Source: Nocardia aurea
Lineage (GTDB): Bacteria > Actinomycetota > Actinomycetes > Mycobacteriales > Mycobacteriaceae
Reading direction: 5' to 3'
DNA: 64,000 bases
Assembly (NCBI RefSeq): GCF_003123685.1
Contig: NZ_QCYJ01000115.1
Coordinates: forward strand, 124,001 to 188,000
Made by a program: the position numbers and the translations under genes. The notes beneath the pieces were generated by a model. The model made no database searches. It was not told where the DNA came from and saw only the letters and a program-made list of their open reading frames with translations. Below, in pieces: positions 33,875 through 42,303 of this stretch (positions are counted from its first letter, which is position 1; the number at the start of each line of letters is the position of its first letter).

Positions 33875-34243
33875 GTGATCTATGACACTCACACGCTCGT
33901 TCACATTTGTACCCGTGACGAATGGCTGGCCGCCCGCCCGATCGGGCAGTACCGGCCGTCGTCGTTCGACGAGATCGGCTTCGTCCACCTGTCGGCTCCG
34001 GCGCAGGCGCATCTGCCCGCCAACAGACTCTTCGCCGGACGTCGCGACCTGGTCCTGCTGCGTATCGATCCCGCCAGGGTCGGCTCGCCCGTCGTCTGGG
34101 AGCCCGGGGTGCCGACCGATCCGGAGTCGATGCTGTTCCCGCACCTCTACGGTCCGCTGCCGGTGGACGCCGTCACCGACGTGGTCGAGTTCCTTCCCGA
34201 ACCGGACGGCACCTTCGCCCCGCTCGCCGTCGCCCCCGAGTGA
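33875..34243 (+). CDS. DUF952 domain-containing protein
   Basis: A 122-residue protein consisting of one DUF952 domain: LVHICTRDEWLAARPIGQYR, DEIGFVHLSAPAQAHLPANR, LVLLRIDPARVGSPVVWEPG and FPHLYGPLPVDAVTDVVEF. The fold is related to ADP-ribosyltransferase/Tpt1-like scaffolds and family members are sometimes called glutathione S-transferase-like, but activity is not established. GTG at 33875 has GGGAG with 7-nt spacing; a TTG at 33854 is less likely. Confidence 0.85.
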   Translation: MIYDTHTLVHICTRDEWLAARPIGQYRPSSFDEIGFVHLSAPAQAHLPANRLFAGRRDLVLLRIDPARVGSPVVWEPGVPTDPESMLFPHLYGPLPVDAVTDVVEFLPEPDGTFAPLAVAPE

Positions 34244-34377
34244 GCGGCCGCGATCCCCGGGGCGTACCAGCCGAAATGTCGAGCCTCGAGGCCGATCCCG
34301 ACGGGCTGTCGAAGGCCCTGGCGCGCACCTGGAGGGCAGTTCGGCACAGGGGGCATAGTGAGAGTTAGGGTGGAGTG

Positions 34378-34860
34378 GTGAACGTCGATGTCACCGCACT
34401 GCCCGGTATCGGGGTACGCAAGGATTTCCAGGCGCGCTCCGGTCGCCGCATCGGTGTGGTCGACCACCGCGACGGCGGAATAGATCTGATCGTCTCCAAA
34501 CTGGACGATCCCGATGCCTGCGCCGCCCAGATTCCGCTCAGCACCGACGAGGCCGCCGTGCTGGCCAATCTGCTCGGCGCGCCCCAGTTGGTGGCGAAGC
34601 TGAACGAGGATCATCGGGACATGCCCGGGATCACCACGCGTCAGATGCCGATCGGCGAGGATTCCCCCTACGAGGGGCGCACCCTCGGCGAGACCGGAAT
34701 GCGTACCCGCACCAAGGCATCCATCGTCGCGGTGATGCGCGCGGGTCAGCTGCATCCGTCGCCCGGTCCGGACTTCACCTTCACGCGCGACGATGTGCTC
34801 GTTGTCGTCGGCACTCCCGACGGACTCGACGCCGCCGGGAAGATCCTGTCGCACGGGTGA
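34378..34860 (+). CDS. cation:proton antiporter regulatory subunit (KhtT-like, RCK_C)
   Basis: A 160-residue cytosolic regulator. Residues 1-80 match the N-terminal domain of KhtT/AmhT proteins (ALPGIGVRKDFQARSGRRIG), and residues about 85-160 form a TrkA-C/RCK_C ligand-binding domain (MPIGEDSPYEGRTLGETG, FTRDDVLVVVGTPDGLDAAG). It should gate the membrane subunit encoded 3 bp downstream. In Bacillus KhtT responds to cyclic di-AMP and pH. The GTG start stands 6 nt after TAGGGT with no Shine-Dalgarno, so the mRNA is probably leaderless. Confidence 0.9.
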   Translation: MNVDVTALPGIGVRKDFQARSGRRIGVVDHRDGGIDLIVSKLDDPDACAAQIPLSTDEAAVLANLLGAPQLVAKLNEDHRDMPGITTRQMPIGEDSPYEGRTLGETGMRTRTKASIVAVMRAGQLHPSPGPDFTFTRDDVLVVVGTPDGLDAAGKILSHG

Positions 34861-34863
34861 GCC

Positions 34864-36042
34864 ATGACCGCCACCGCGCTCGCGTTGCTCGAGCTCGGTG
34901 CGGTTCTGTTCGTTCTCGGCATGCTCGGCCGGGTGGCGGATCGATTCGGTATGTCGCCCATCCCGCTCTACCTGCTCGGTGGGCTGGCCTTCGGTCAGGG
35001 TGGGTTCGTCGCACTCGGCGCCGCGGGCGAATTCAGTCATCTGGCAAGCGAAATCGGCGTCGTACTGCTGCTCCTGCTGCTCGGGCTGGAATACACCGCC
35101 GCCGAACTGGTCACGGGTCTGCGCCGATCCTGGGCGGCGGGTCTGCTCGACATCGTCGCCAACGCGACCCCGGGCGCCGTGGTCGCGCTGCTGCTGGGCT
35201 GGGGTTTCGCCGGCGCGCTCACGATGGCCGGGGTCACCTATATCTCGTCGTCGGGGATCGTCGCCAAGGTGCTCGACGACCTCGGCAGGCTCGGTAACCG
35301 CGAAACCCCGGTCATCCTGTCCATTCTCGTGTTCGAGGATCTCGCGATGGCGGTCTACCTGCCGATCCTGACCACCGTGCTGGCCGGGCTGAGCCTGTTC
35401 GCCGGAATGAAGGCGCTCGGTCTCGCGCTGCTGACGGTGACCGTGGTGCTGGTCGTGGCCCTGCGCTACGGACGTCTCGTCTCGGCGCTGGTCGACAGCT
35501 CCGACAACGAGGTCTTCCTGCTCAAACTCCTCGGCGCCGCCCTGCTCGTCGCGGGTGCGGCCTCGGCGCTGAACATCTCGGCGGCGGTCGGCGCGTTCCT
35601 GCTCGGCATCGCGATCTCCGGATCCACCGCGCAGGAGGCGGTGAAACTGCTGGAACCGCTGCGGGATCTGTTCGCCGCGATCTTCTTCGTCGCGTTCGGA
35701 CTGGCGACCGATCTCCAGGCGATACCGCCGGTTCTCGGCTGGGCGATCATCCTCGCGATCGTCACCCTGCTCACCAAGGTCGGCACCGGCTGGTGGGCGG
35801 CGAGCCGTCAGGGCATCGCGGCGATGGGCCGGGCACGCACCGGCGCCGCGCTGGTGGCGCGCGGTGAATTCTCCATCGTCATCGCGGGTCTCGCCGTGGC
35901 GACGGGCGCGGTCGACGGTGAACTGGCCGCCTTCGCCTCGGCCTACGTGCTGCTGATGGCGATCCTGGGACCGACCGCCGCCCGACTCGTCGAACCCGTC
36001 GTCACCCGGTTCCGGCGCGCCGATCCCGCGCCGAGCGGCTGA
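34864..36042 (+). CDS. CPA2 cation:proton antiporter membrane subunit (KhtU-like)
   Basis: A 392-residue membrane protein with 12-13 hydrophobic segments of the monovalent cation:proton antiporter-2 family. Typical stretches are LYLLGGLAFGQGGFVALGAA, EIGVVLLLLLLGLEYTAAEL, the core FEDLAMAVYLPIL, and GAFLLGIAISGSTAQEAVKL. It carries no C-terminal RCK domain, which fits the separate KhtT-like subunit encoded just upstream (3-bp gap, coupled). Expected to export K+ or other monovalent cations against H+ for pH or osmotic control. Confidence 0.92.
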   Translation: MTATALALLELGAVLFVLGMLGRVADRFGMSPIPLYLLGGLAFGQGGFVALGAAGEFSHLASEIGVVLLLLLLGLEYTAAELVTGLRRSWAAGLLDIVANATPGAVVALLLGWGFAGALTMAGVTYISSSGIVAKVLDDLGRLGNRETPVILSILVFEDLAMAVYLPILTTVLAGLSLFAGMKALGLALLTVTVVLVVALRYGRLVSALVDSSDNEVFLLKLLGAALLVAGAASALNISAAVGAFLLGIAISGSTAQEAVKLLEPLRDLFAAIFFVAFGLATDLQAIPPVLGWAIILAIVTLLTKVGTGWWAASRQGIAAMGRARTGAALVARGEFSIVIAGLAVATGAVDGELAAFASAYVLLMAILGPTAARLVEPVVTRFRRADPAPSG

Positions 36043-36053
36043 TCCCGCACCGG

Positions 36054-36833
36054 TCAGCTCCCCGCCTCTGTCGAAATGCCGGTGTCACGGGTGGTATTTC
36101 GCGCCCGAACCCGTTCGACCCGCCGCCACAACGTCGAGGCGACGACACCGACGACCACGCCGATCACGGCGGCGCACAGGTGGCCGTAATCGGTGAAGGT
36201 CGGCCCCACCCACAGGGCCGCGGCCGCCGCGGTGACCACCACGCACGCCCATGTCCAGCGCACCGCGCCGCGGAAGCGGAACGCCATCGCCGCGAGTACC
36301 GCGGTGAAGCCGTAACTGGTGCCGACGTCGGCGGCCATCGCGACGCGCCCCGGTATCAGGCCGCGGTCGATGGCGTGGTCGATGCCGGTGACGGTGAGCA
36401 GCGTCGCCCCGATATGGCCGGTGGCGAACAACGCGATCCAACGGGCGGTGCCGAGCCAACGTTCCGCCGCCGCCATCACGAGCAGGAATCCGGCGATGGT
36501 GAGCCAGGGAAAACCGCCCTCGGTCCAGAACGCCGAGGCGACGAGCACCTGAACCGGATTGTGCCGCATGTTGTACAGATTCGTCGACGCCGACAGGATC
36601 AGCCTTCGTTCCACCGTCTCGCCGACTCCGCGCAGAGTCCACCAGGTGACGAAGAGGGTGAAGGCGTAGGCGGTACTGGCGGGAGCGGCCGCCAGATGCG
36701 CGCGCAGCGCGGGCAGCACCCGGCGGACGGCGTGCGGCGCGCGTACCGATACCGAGGTCGCCCGCAGCACCGTCCGCAGTTCGACGGTGTCGGTCCAGGG
36801 CGGACCGGTCCGCCGCGCCGCCGAAGTATCCAC
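36054..36833 (-). CDS. rhomboid-like membrane protein
   Basis: A 259-residue membrane protein with about six to seven hydrophobic segments, of the actinobacterial rhomboid-like group (STNLYNMRHNPVQVLVASAF, then FWTEGGFPW). A Ser in ADVGTSYGFTAVLAAMA and a His in FTDYGHLCAAVIG lie where the rhomboid Ser-His dyad is expected, but the classic GxSG is not exact, so intramembrane protease activity is only possible. The N-terminal about 50 residues are Arg-rich and cytosolic. GTG at 36833 is a best guess (CACACT box 7 nt upstream). Convergent with khtU, divergent from the ethanolamine permease. Confidence 0.75.
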   Translation of the reverse strand: MDTSAARRTGPPWTDTVELRTVLRATSVSVRAPHAVRRVLPALRAHLAAAPASTAYAFTLFVTWWTLRGVGETVERRLILSASTNLYNMRHNPVQVLVASAFWTEGGFPWLTIAGFLLVMAAAERWLGTARWIALFATGHIGATLLTVTGIDHAIDRGLIPGRVAMAADVGTSYGFTAVLAAMAFRFRGAVRWTWACVVVTAAAAALWVGPTFTDYGHLCAAVIGVVVGVVASTLWRRVERVRARNTTRDTGISTEAGS

Positions 36834-37002
36834 GCTGACGAGTGTGCCGTGGGCGCGGAGGCGTCGCCGTCCGACGCGCCTGCCCGTGGTGTGCGAGGTG
36901 TCACCGACCCGGGCCGGTGACCGTAACCTCGTTTCACCTGCGGGCAATATTCGCTCCCAACAATTGGTCCATTGTCCGAATCGGCCAGGAGTGCGGATCA
37001 CC

Positions 37003-38427
37003 ATGACGATCGACGACGCGACATCGACCCCGGAAGCCGCCGGGGACGACTATCTGGCCAAACGCACACTGCGCTCGGGGACCGCGGGCTGGGTGCTGCT
37101 TGCCGGACTCGGCATCAGCTACGTCATCTCCGGCGACTTCTCCGGCTGGAACTTCGGGATCGCCGAAGGCGGATTCGGCGGTCTGCTCATCGCTTTCGTG
37201 GTGATCGCCGCGATGTACCTGGCGATGGTTCTCGGCATGGCCGAACTGTCGGCCGCGCTGCCCGCGGCCGGTGGCGGCTACACCTTCGCCAGGCGCGCGC
37301 TCGGCCCGTGGGGCGGTTTCGCGACCGGCACCGCAGTCCTGCTGGAATACGCGATCGCGCCCGCGGCGATCGCCACCTTCATCGGCGCCTATGTCGAATC
37401 GCTGAACCTGTTCGGCATCACCGACGGCTGGTGGGTCTACCTCGCCGCGTACGCGCTGTTCATCGGTGTGCACCTGGCGGGCGCGGGCGAGGCGCTCAAG
37501 GTCATGTTCGTGATCACCGCCATCGCGCTGGTCGGCCTGCTGATCTTCGTCGTCGCCGCCATCGGCCTGTTCGACTCGGCCGATCTCACCGATATCGCCG
37601 CCGATCCCGACGCGTTCGGCAGTTCGGATTTCCTGCCCTTCGGCCTGGTCGGGATCTGGTCCGCGGTGCCGTTCGCCATCTGGTTCTTCCTGGCGGTGGA
37701 AGGGGTACCGCTGGCCGCGGAGGAAGCGCGCGAACCGGAGAAGAATGTGCCCAAGGGCATCATCATCAGCATGCTGGTGTTGATCGTCACCGGTGCGGCG
37801 GTACTCGTGCTGGCGACGGGAGCGCTGGGCGCACAGGGTATTTCGGCGTCGGGTAATCCGCTCGTCGAAGCACTCGGCGACGGGGCGGCGGCCAAGACCG
37901 TCAACTACATCGGTTTGGCGGGTCTGGTCGCCAGCTTCTTCTCCATCGTCTACGCCTACTCGCGCCAGACCTTCGCGCTGTCGCGTGCGGGCTATCTGCC
38001 CACACGTCTGTCGGTGACCAACGCGCGCAAGGCGCCGGTGCTGGCGCTGATCGTGCCGGGCGTGATCGGATTCGCGCTCTCGCTCACCGGGAAAGGCGCG
38101 ATGCTGCTGAACATGGCGGTTTTCGGAGCCGCCGTGAGCTATGTGCTGATGATGATCAGCCATATCGTGCTTCGGGTGCGCGAACCGGGCATGCCACGGC
38201 CCTACCGCACCCCGGGCGGTATCGTCACGACCTCGTTCGCGCTGGTCATCGCCTGCGCGGCCGTGATCGCGACCTTCCTGGTCGACCCCGTCGCCGCGGG
38301 CTGGACACTCGCGGTGTTCTGCGCCTTCATGCTGTATTTCGCGCTCTACAGCAGGCATCGACTCGTCGCCTCCTCCCCGGACGAGGAATTCGCGGTACTC
38401 GCGCGCGCCGAGGAGGAATTGGAATGA
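37003..38427 (+). CDS. eat: ethanolamine permease (APC family, Eat-type)
   Basis: A 474-residue amino acid/polyamine/organocation family transporter with 12 membrane segments. The opening ISYVISGDFSGWNFGIAEGG and later AIWFFLAVEGVPLAAEEARE are characteristic of ethanolamine permeases. Its place directly before eutB and eutC supports ethanolamine as substrate. The ATG at 37003 follows an AGGAG about 11 nt upstream; upstream codons read through a non-conserved region. It supplies substrate for the cytosolic ammonia-lyase encoded downstream. Confidence 0.9.
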   Translation: MTIDDATSTPEAAGDDYLAKRTLRSGTAGWVLLAGLGISYVISGDFSGWNFGIAEGGFGGLLIAFVVIAAMYLAMVLGMAELSAALPAAGGGYTFARRALGPWGGFATGTAVLLEYAIAPAAIATFIGAYVESLNLFGITDGWWVYLAAYALFIGVHLAGAGEALKVMFVITAIALVGLLIFVVAAIGLFDSADLTDIAADPDAFGSSDFLPFGLVGIWSAVPFAIWFFLAVEGVPLAAEEAREPEKNVPKGIIISMLVLIVTGAAVLVLATGALGAQGISASGNPLVEALGDGAAAKTVNYIGLAGLVASFFSIVYAYSRQTFALSRAGYLPTRLSVTNARKAPVLALIVPGVIGFALSLTGKGAMLLNMAVFGAAVSYVLMMISHIVLRVREPGMPRPYRTPGGIVTTSFALVIACAAVIATFLVDPVAAGWTLAVFCAFMLYFALYSRHRLVASSPDEEFAVLARAEEELE

Positions 38428-38452
38428 GGCCGGTCGGCGGGAGGTACTCCCG

Positions 38453-39871
38453 ATGACCCGCTACACCCGACATCTGGGCGGTGTCGCCTACACCTTCGAC
38501 GGACTGGTCGAACTGCTCGCCAAGGCCACCCCGCTGCGCAGCGGCGACGAACTCGCCGGGTGCGCGGCCGAGACCGACGCCGAACGCGCCGCAGCCCAGT
38601 GGGCACTGGCCGAGGTGTCGCTGACCGAATTCCTCCGCGACCCGGTGGTGCCCTACGAAACCGACGAGATCACCCGGCTCATCATCGATACCCACGATCG
38701 CGTTGCCTTCCAACCGATTTCGCATCTGACCGTGGGCGGGCTGAGGGATTGGCTGCTGGCCGTCGCGGCGGGCGAACACGGCACGAGCCCCGCGCACACG
38801 CTGCGTGCCGTCGCACCGGGGCTCACGCCGGAGATGGTCGCCGCCGTCAGCAAGATCATGCGCAATCAGGACCTGATCGCCGTCGCCCGCGCGGCCGAGG
38901 TGAGCGCGGCGTTCCGCAGCACCATCGGCCTGCCGGGCAGATTGGGCACCAGGTTGCAACCCAACCATCCCACCGACGACCCGCGCGGAATCGCCGCCGC
39001 CGTGCTGGACGGGCTGTTGCTCGGCTGCGGTGACGCCGTGATCGGCATCAATCCGGCGACCGATTCGCCGCGAGCGACGGCGGAACTGCTGCGGCTGCTC
39101 GACGAGGTCCGTGAGCGCTTCGACATCCCGACCCAATCGTGTGTGCTGTCGCATGTCACCACCACCATCGGTTTGATCGAGTCGGGTGCGCCGGTGGATC
39201 TGGTCTTCCAGTCCGTCGCGGGCACCGAGGGCGCGAATTCCGGTTTCGGGGTGAATCTCTCGCTGCTGCGCGAGGGGAACGAAGCGGGCCGCTCGCTGCG
39301 CCGGGGCACCGTCGGCGACAACGTGATGTACCTGGAGACCGGACAGGGTTCGGCGCTCTCGGCGGGCGCGCATCTCGGCACCGGCTCGCGGCCGGTCGAC
39401 CAGCAGACGCTGGAAGCGCGCGCCTACGCGGTCTGTCGCGAACTCGACCCGCTGCTGGTCAACACGGTCGTCGGATTCATCGGGCCCGAATACCTCTACG
39501 ACGGCAAACAGATCATCCGCGCCGGGCTAGAGGACCATTTCTGCGGCAAACTGCTCGGCCTGCCCATGGGTGTCGATGTCTGCTACACCAATCACGCCGA
39601 AGCGGACCAGGACGATATGGACACCCTGCTCACACTGCTCGGCACGGCGGGGGTCGCCTTCGTCATCGCGGTTCCCGGCGCGGACGATGTCATGCTCGGC
39701 TACCAGAGCCTGAGTTTCCACGACGCGCTCTACGCCCGCCGCGTGCTCGGTCTGCGGCCCGCCCCCGAATTCGAGTCCTGGCTGGCGGGTCTGGGCATGC
39801 TCGACGCCTCGGGTCGCATCCTGCCGGTACGGCCGACGGCGTCCCCGCTGCGCGCCCTGGCCGGTGCCTGA
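38453..39871 (+). CDS. eutB: ethanolamine ammonia-lyase large subunit EutB
   Basis: A 472-residue TIM-barrel subunit that splits ethanolamine to acetaldehyde and ammonia by a radical mechanism with adenosylcobalamin. Conserved stretches are KIMRNQDLIAVARAAEVSAA, GRLGTRLQPNHPTDDPRGI, DAVIGINPATDSP and FQSVAGTEGANSGFGVNLSL; the Glu/Asn/Gln residues there bind the substrate amine and hydroxyl in characterised enzymes. A GGGAGG box lies 8 nt before the ATG. The stop overlaps the eutC start by one base. Length is near the family norm (about 453). Confidence 0.97.
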   Translation: MTRYTRHLGGVAYTFDGLVELLAKATPLRSGDELAGCAAETDAERAAAQWALAEVSLTEFLRDPVVPYETDEITRLIIDTHDRVAFQPISHLTVGGLRDWLLAVAAGEHGTSPAHTLRAVAPGLTPEMVAAVSKIMRNQDLIAVARAAEVSAAFRSTIGLPGRLGTRLQPNHPTDDPRGIAAAVLDGLLLGCGDAVIGINPATDSPRATAELLRLLDEVRERFDIPTQSCVLSHVTTTIGLIESGAPVDLVFQSVAGTEGANSGFGVNLSLLREGNEAGRSLRRGTVGDNVMYLETGQGSALSAGAHLGTGSRPVDQQTLEARAYAVCRELDPLLVNTVVGFIGPEYLYDGKQIIRAGLEDHFCGKLLGLPMGVDVCYTNHAEADQDDMDTLLTLLGTAGVAFVIAVPGADDVMLGYQSLSFHDALYARRVLGLRPAPEFESWLAGLGMLDASGRILPVRPTASPLRALAGA

Positions 39872-40692
39872 TGGACGACACGCCCGAGGCCGTCTCGGCG
39901 CTCACCGCACCGGAGGATCTCGCCGAATACGGTTTCTGGCGAGAATTGCGCCGCACCACACAGGCGCGTATCGGACTCGGCCGCAGCGGCGACGCGCTGC
40001 CGACGGCGCGGGTACTGGAATTGCGCGCGGCCCACGCCGCGGCGCGCGACGCCGTGCACAGTCCGCTCGACACAGCGGATCTCGTGCGCCGCGTGGACGA
40101 ATGCGGGCTCGGCGTCGCGGTCGAGGTGCCGAGCCGGGCCGCCGATCGCGCGGAATATCTGCGCCGACCGGATCTCGGGCGACTACCCGCGCCCGGTTCG
40201 CTGGCCGAGATCTCGCGCGGCGCGGCCGATATCGGATTCGTCCTCGCCGACGGGCTGTCCCCTCGCGCGCTGACCGATCACGGACCGTCGATGCTGGCCG
40301 CCCTCATCCGCGAACTGGCACAGCGCTATTCGATCGCCGCGCCGGTGATCGCCACCCAGGCCAGGGTCGCGCTCGGCGACCACATCGCCGAGGCCATGGG
40401 GGTGAGTACCGTCGTCGTGCTGATCGGGGAGCGCCCAGGGCTGTCGGTGGCCGACTCCCTGGGTATCTACCTCACCCATCTACCGCGACCCGGCCGCACC
40501 GACGCCGATCGCAACTGCGTCTCCAATATCCATCCGCCCGAAGGCCTCGACTACGTCCGGGCCGCGCGGGTGGTGGCGGCGCTGATCTCCGGCGCGCGGA
40601 CACTCGGACGATCGGGCGTCGATCTCAAGGACACCTCGGGCACCGATCTTCCCGCCGCTATGGCGGGAGCGGAGGCCGAACCACTCGGGTGA
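39871..40692 (+). CDS. eutC: ethanolamine ammonia-lyase small subunit EutC
   Basis: A 273-residue small subunit that helps bind coenzyme B12 and assemble the EutBC oligomer. Family stretches include RRTTQARIGLGRSGDALPTA, LELRAAHAAARDAVHSPLD, ARVALGDHIAEAMGVSTVVV with LIGERPGLSVADSLGIYLTH, and DADRNCVSNIHPPEGLDY. ATG overlaps the eutB stop (TGATG). No microcompartment shell, EutA reactivase or aldehyde dehydrogenase genes follow within the window, so acetaldehyde must be handled by enzymes encoded elsewhere. Confidence 0.97.
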   Translation: MDDTPEAVSALTAPEDLAEYGFWRELRRTTQARIGLGRSGDALPTARVLELRAAHAAARDAVHSPLDTADLVRRVDECGLGVAVEVPSRAADRAEYLRRPDLGRLPAPGSLAEISRGAADIGFVLADGLSPRALTDHGPSMLAALIRELAQRYSIAAPVIATQARVALGDHIAEAMGVSTVVVLIGERPGLSVADSLGIYLTHLPRPGRTDADRNCVSNIHPPEGLDYVRAARVVAALISGARTLGRSGVDLKDTSGTDLPAAMAGAEAEPLG

Positions 40693-40714
40693 GCGGCCTG
40701 CCGCATCGCAGGGT

Positions 40715-41635
40715 TCAGTGGTTGCGCGGCATCGGGCGGCTCGGCCAGTACTGGGTCACGGGCTCGTCGGCGACCGGCGCGTGCTCGGCGCGACGGGGGG
40801 TGTTCCACGGATCGTCGTCCGCATGTTGTTGCGCCAGTGGGTATCTCATCGGAGGCGGGGCGACGTCGTCACCGGCCGGGCGCACCGTCGCCGGGCGCAC
40901 CGGCGGCAGCTCCAGATCGCGTTCGATCGAGGTGAGGCTGACGCTGATGAGCAGCAGCATGGTGACGATGGCGATGCCGACGATCAGCGGGGCGAGCAGT
41001 TGCAGCGCGTCGGTGCCCTCCGGAGTGCCGTGCTCGTGGCCGCCGTGGGCCCGCATCGCCGCCATGCCGGTGTAGTGCATACCGCAGACCGCGACGGCCA
41101 TGATCAACGACGCGCCGACCGCGGCGAGCTGCCCGCGCACATTCACGGTGAACCACAGCGCCGCCGTCGCCGCGACCACGGCGATCACCAGCGAGAGCAC
41201 GACCAGGGGTGTGTCGTAACTGATGTCGGCGTTCGAATTCATCGCGTGCATGCCGGTGTAGTGCATACCCGCGACGCCGAGACCGGTGATGAGTCCACCG
41301 GTCAGCAGTGCCCACAGCCTCGGCTGCGGAGTGACGACGAGAACCAATCCGATGCCCACCACCACGATCGCGGTGGCGGCGCTGAACAGAGTCAACGGCA
41401 CATCGAAACGGATGGTCGAGCCCTGGATCGAAAAGCCCAGGATCGCGATGAAATGCATGACCCAGATGCCCGTGCCGCCGATCGACACGGCGGCCAGTGA
41501 CAGCCACAGCAGCCGCTTCTCGCCCGCTCTCGCGCGGGCGGCGCACTGTAGTCCCAGGAACGATCCGGTGAAGGACAGAACGTAGGCGAGGATGGGCGTC
41601 AACCATCCGTAGCTGAAGTGGTAAATGTCTAGCAC
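40715..41635 (-). CDS. MHYT domain integral membrane sensor
   Basis: A 306-residue membrane protein with seven hydrophobic segments and three MHYT-type motifs: MHFIAI, MHYTGMHAMNSNAD and MHYTGMAAMRAHGG. The Met and His residues are thought to bind copper and sense a diatomic gas. There is no GGDEF, EAL or kinase domain; a C-terminal tail of about 75 residues is Pro-rich and cytosolic. GTG at 41635 is chosen because LDIYHFSYGWLTPILAY matches the usual start of MHYT proteins; an in-frame GTG lies 4 codons earlier. Convergent with eutC. Confidence 0.87.
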   Translation of the reverse strand: MLDIYHFSYGWLTPILAYVLSFTGSFLGLQCAARARAGEKRLLWLSLAAVSIGGTGIWVMHFIAILGFSIQGSTIRFDVPLTLFSAATAIVVVGIGLVLVVTPQPRLWALLTGGLITGLGVAGMHYTGMHAMNSNADISYDTPLVVLSLVIAVVAATAALWFTVNVRGQLAAVGASLIMAVAVCGMHYTGMAAMRAHGGHEHGTPEGTDALQLLAPLIVGIAIVTMLLLISVSLTSIERDLELPPVRPATVRPAGDDVAPPPMRYPLAQQHADDDPWNTPRRAEHAPVADEPVTQYWPSRPMPRNH

Positions 41636-41798
41636 CGCGAACCCCACTGCCGGCGGAATCCATCCGGCTGACCAAGAATGATGTGGCGGCTCAGACGATA
41701 CGCAAGATCATGCGTGCCCGAGCGGGTAAGAGGCTACCAGAACGGTGGCGTCGGTCACTTTCGGTTTGAACCGGCAACCGAATGGTCACCGGTGGCGT

Positions 41799-42293
41799 TC
41801 ACCCGCGGTCGCGGGTGACCGTGAAAGTCGTACACCCCTGGCCGTTCACCGTGCCGGCGAGACGAACCGGGGAAACCTCGACGGCGACGAGATCGACCAT
41901 CGAATAGGTGGTCGGTCGGGTGATCCAGCGACGCTGGGTGAAGGTGAGCACGTCGTGGACGTACCCGACGCCCATCGCGAAGGAACCGTGCGGCACCGCG
42001 GGATTGACGGGGGAGGGCCCGAAGTCGAAGACCGCGGACGCGATGGTCCCGTCGGGCGGGTCGATGGTCAACGTCAGTGCCGTCTCGCCCTGACCGCAGC
42101 GATAGGCGCCGGTCCAGCGACCTGCCAGCACCCGCAACGACACCTGGTCGGACCCCGCTCCGGTGGTAGGCGGTGCGGTCGTACCGACCGCGACCGAGTC
42201 CGCCGGAGCGGGGTGTCCCGAAACCACCTGCCCGCATCCGCCGAGCAACGCCGAGACGGCGAACAGCGCGACGAACGCGGGCCCCCGAGACAT
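41799..42293 (-). CDS. putative lipoprotein downstream of sigA
   Basis: A 164-residue predicted lipoprotein: hydrophobic signal FVALFAVSALLGGC with acceptor Cys20, a Pro/Thr linker, then a compact domain with two Cys (AYRCGQGET and GQGCTTFTV) that may be disulfide-bonded. I do not recognise the family. It begins 10 bp after the sigA stop on the same strand, so it is probably read through from sigA; the ribosome binding site is poor. The 163 bp from here to the MHYT gene contain nothing recognisable. Confidence 0.7.
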   Translation of the reverse strand: MSRGPAFVALFAVSALLGGCGQVVSGHPAPADSVAVGTTAPPTTGAGSDQVSLRVLAGRWTGAYRCGQGETALTLTIDPPDGTIASAVFDFGPSPVNPAVPHGSFAMGVGYVHDVLTFTQRRWITRPTTYSMVDLVAVEVSPVRLAGTVNGQGCTTFTVTRDRG

Positions 42294-42303
42294 AACGGCG
42301 AAA

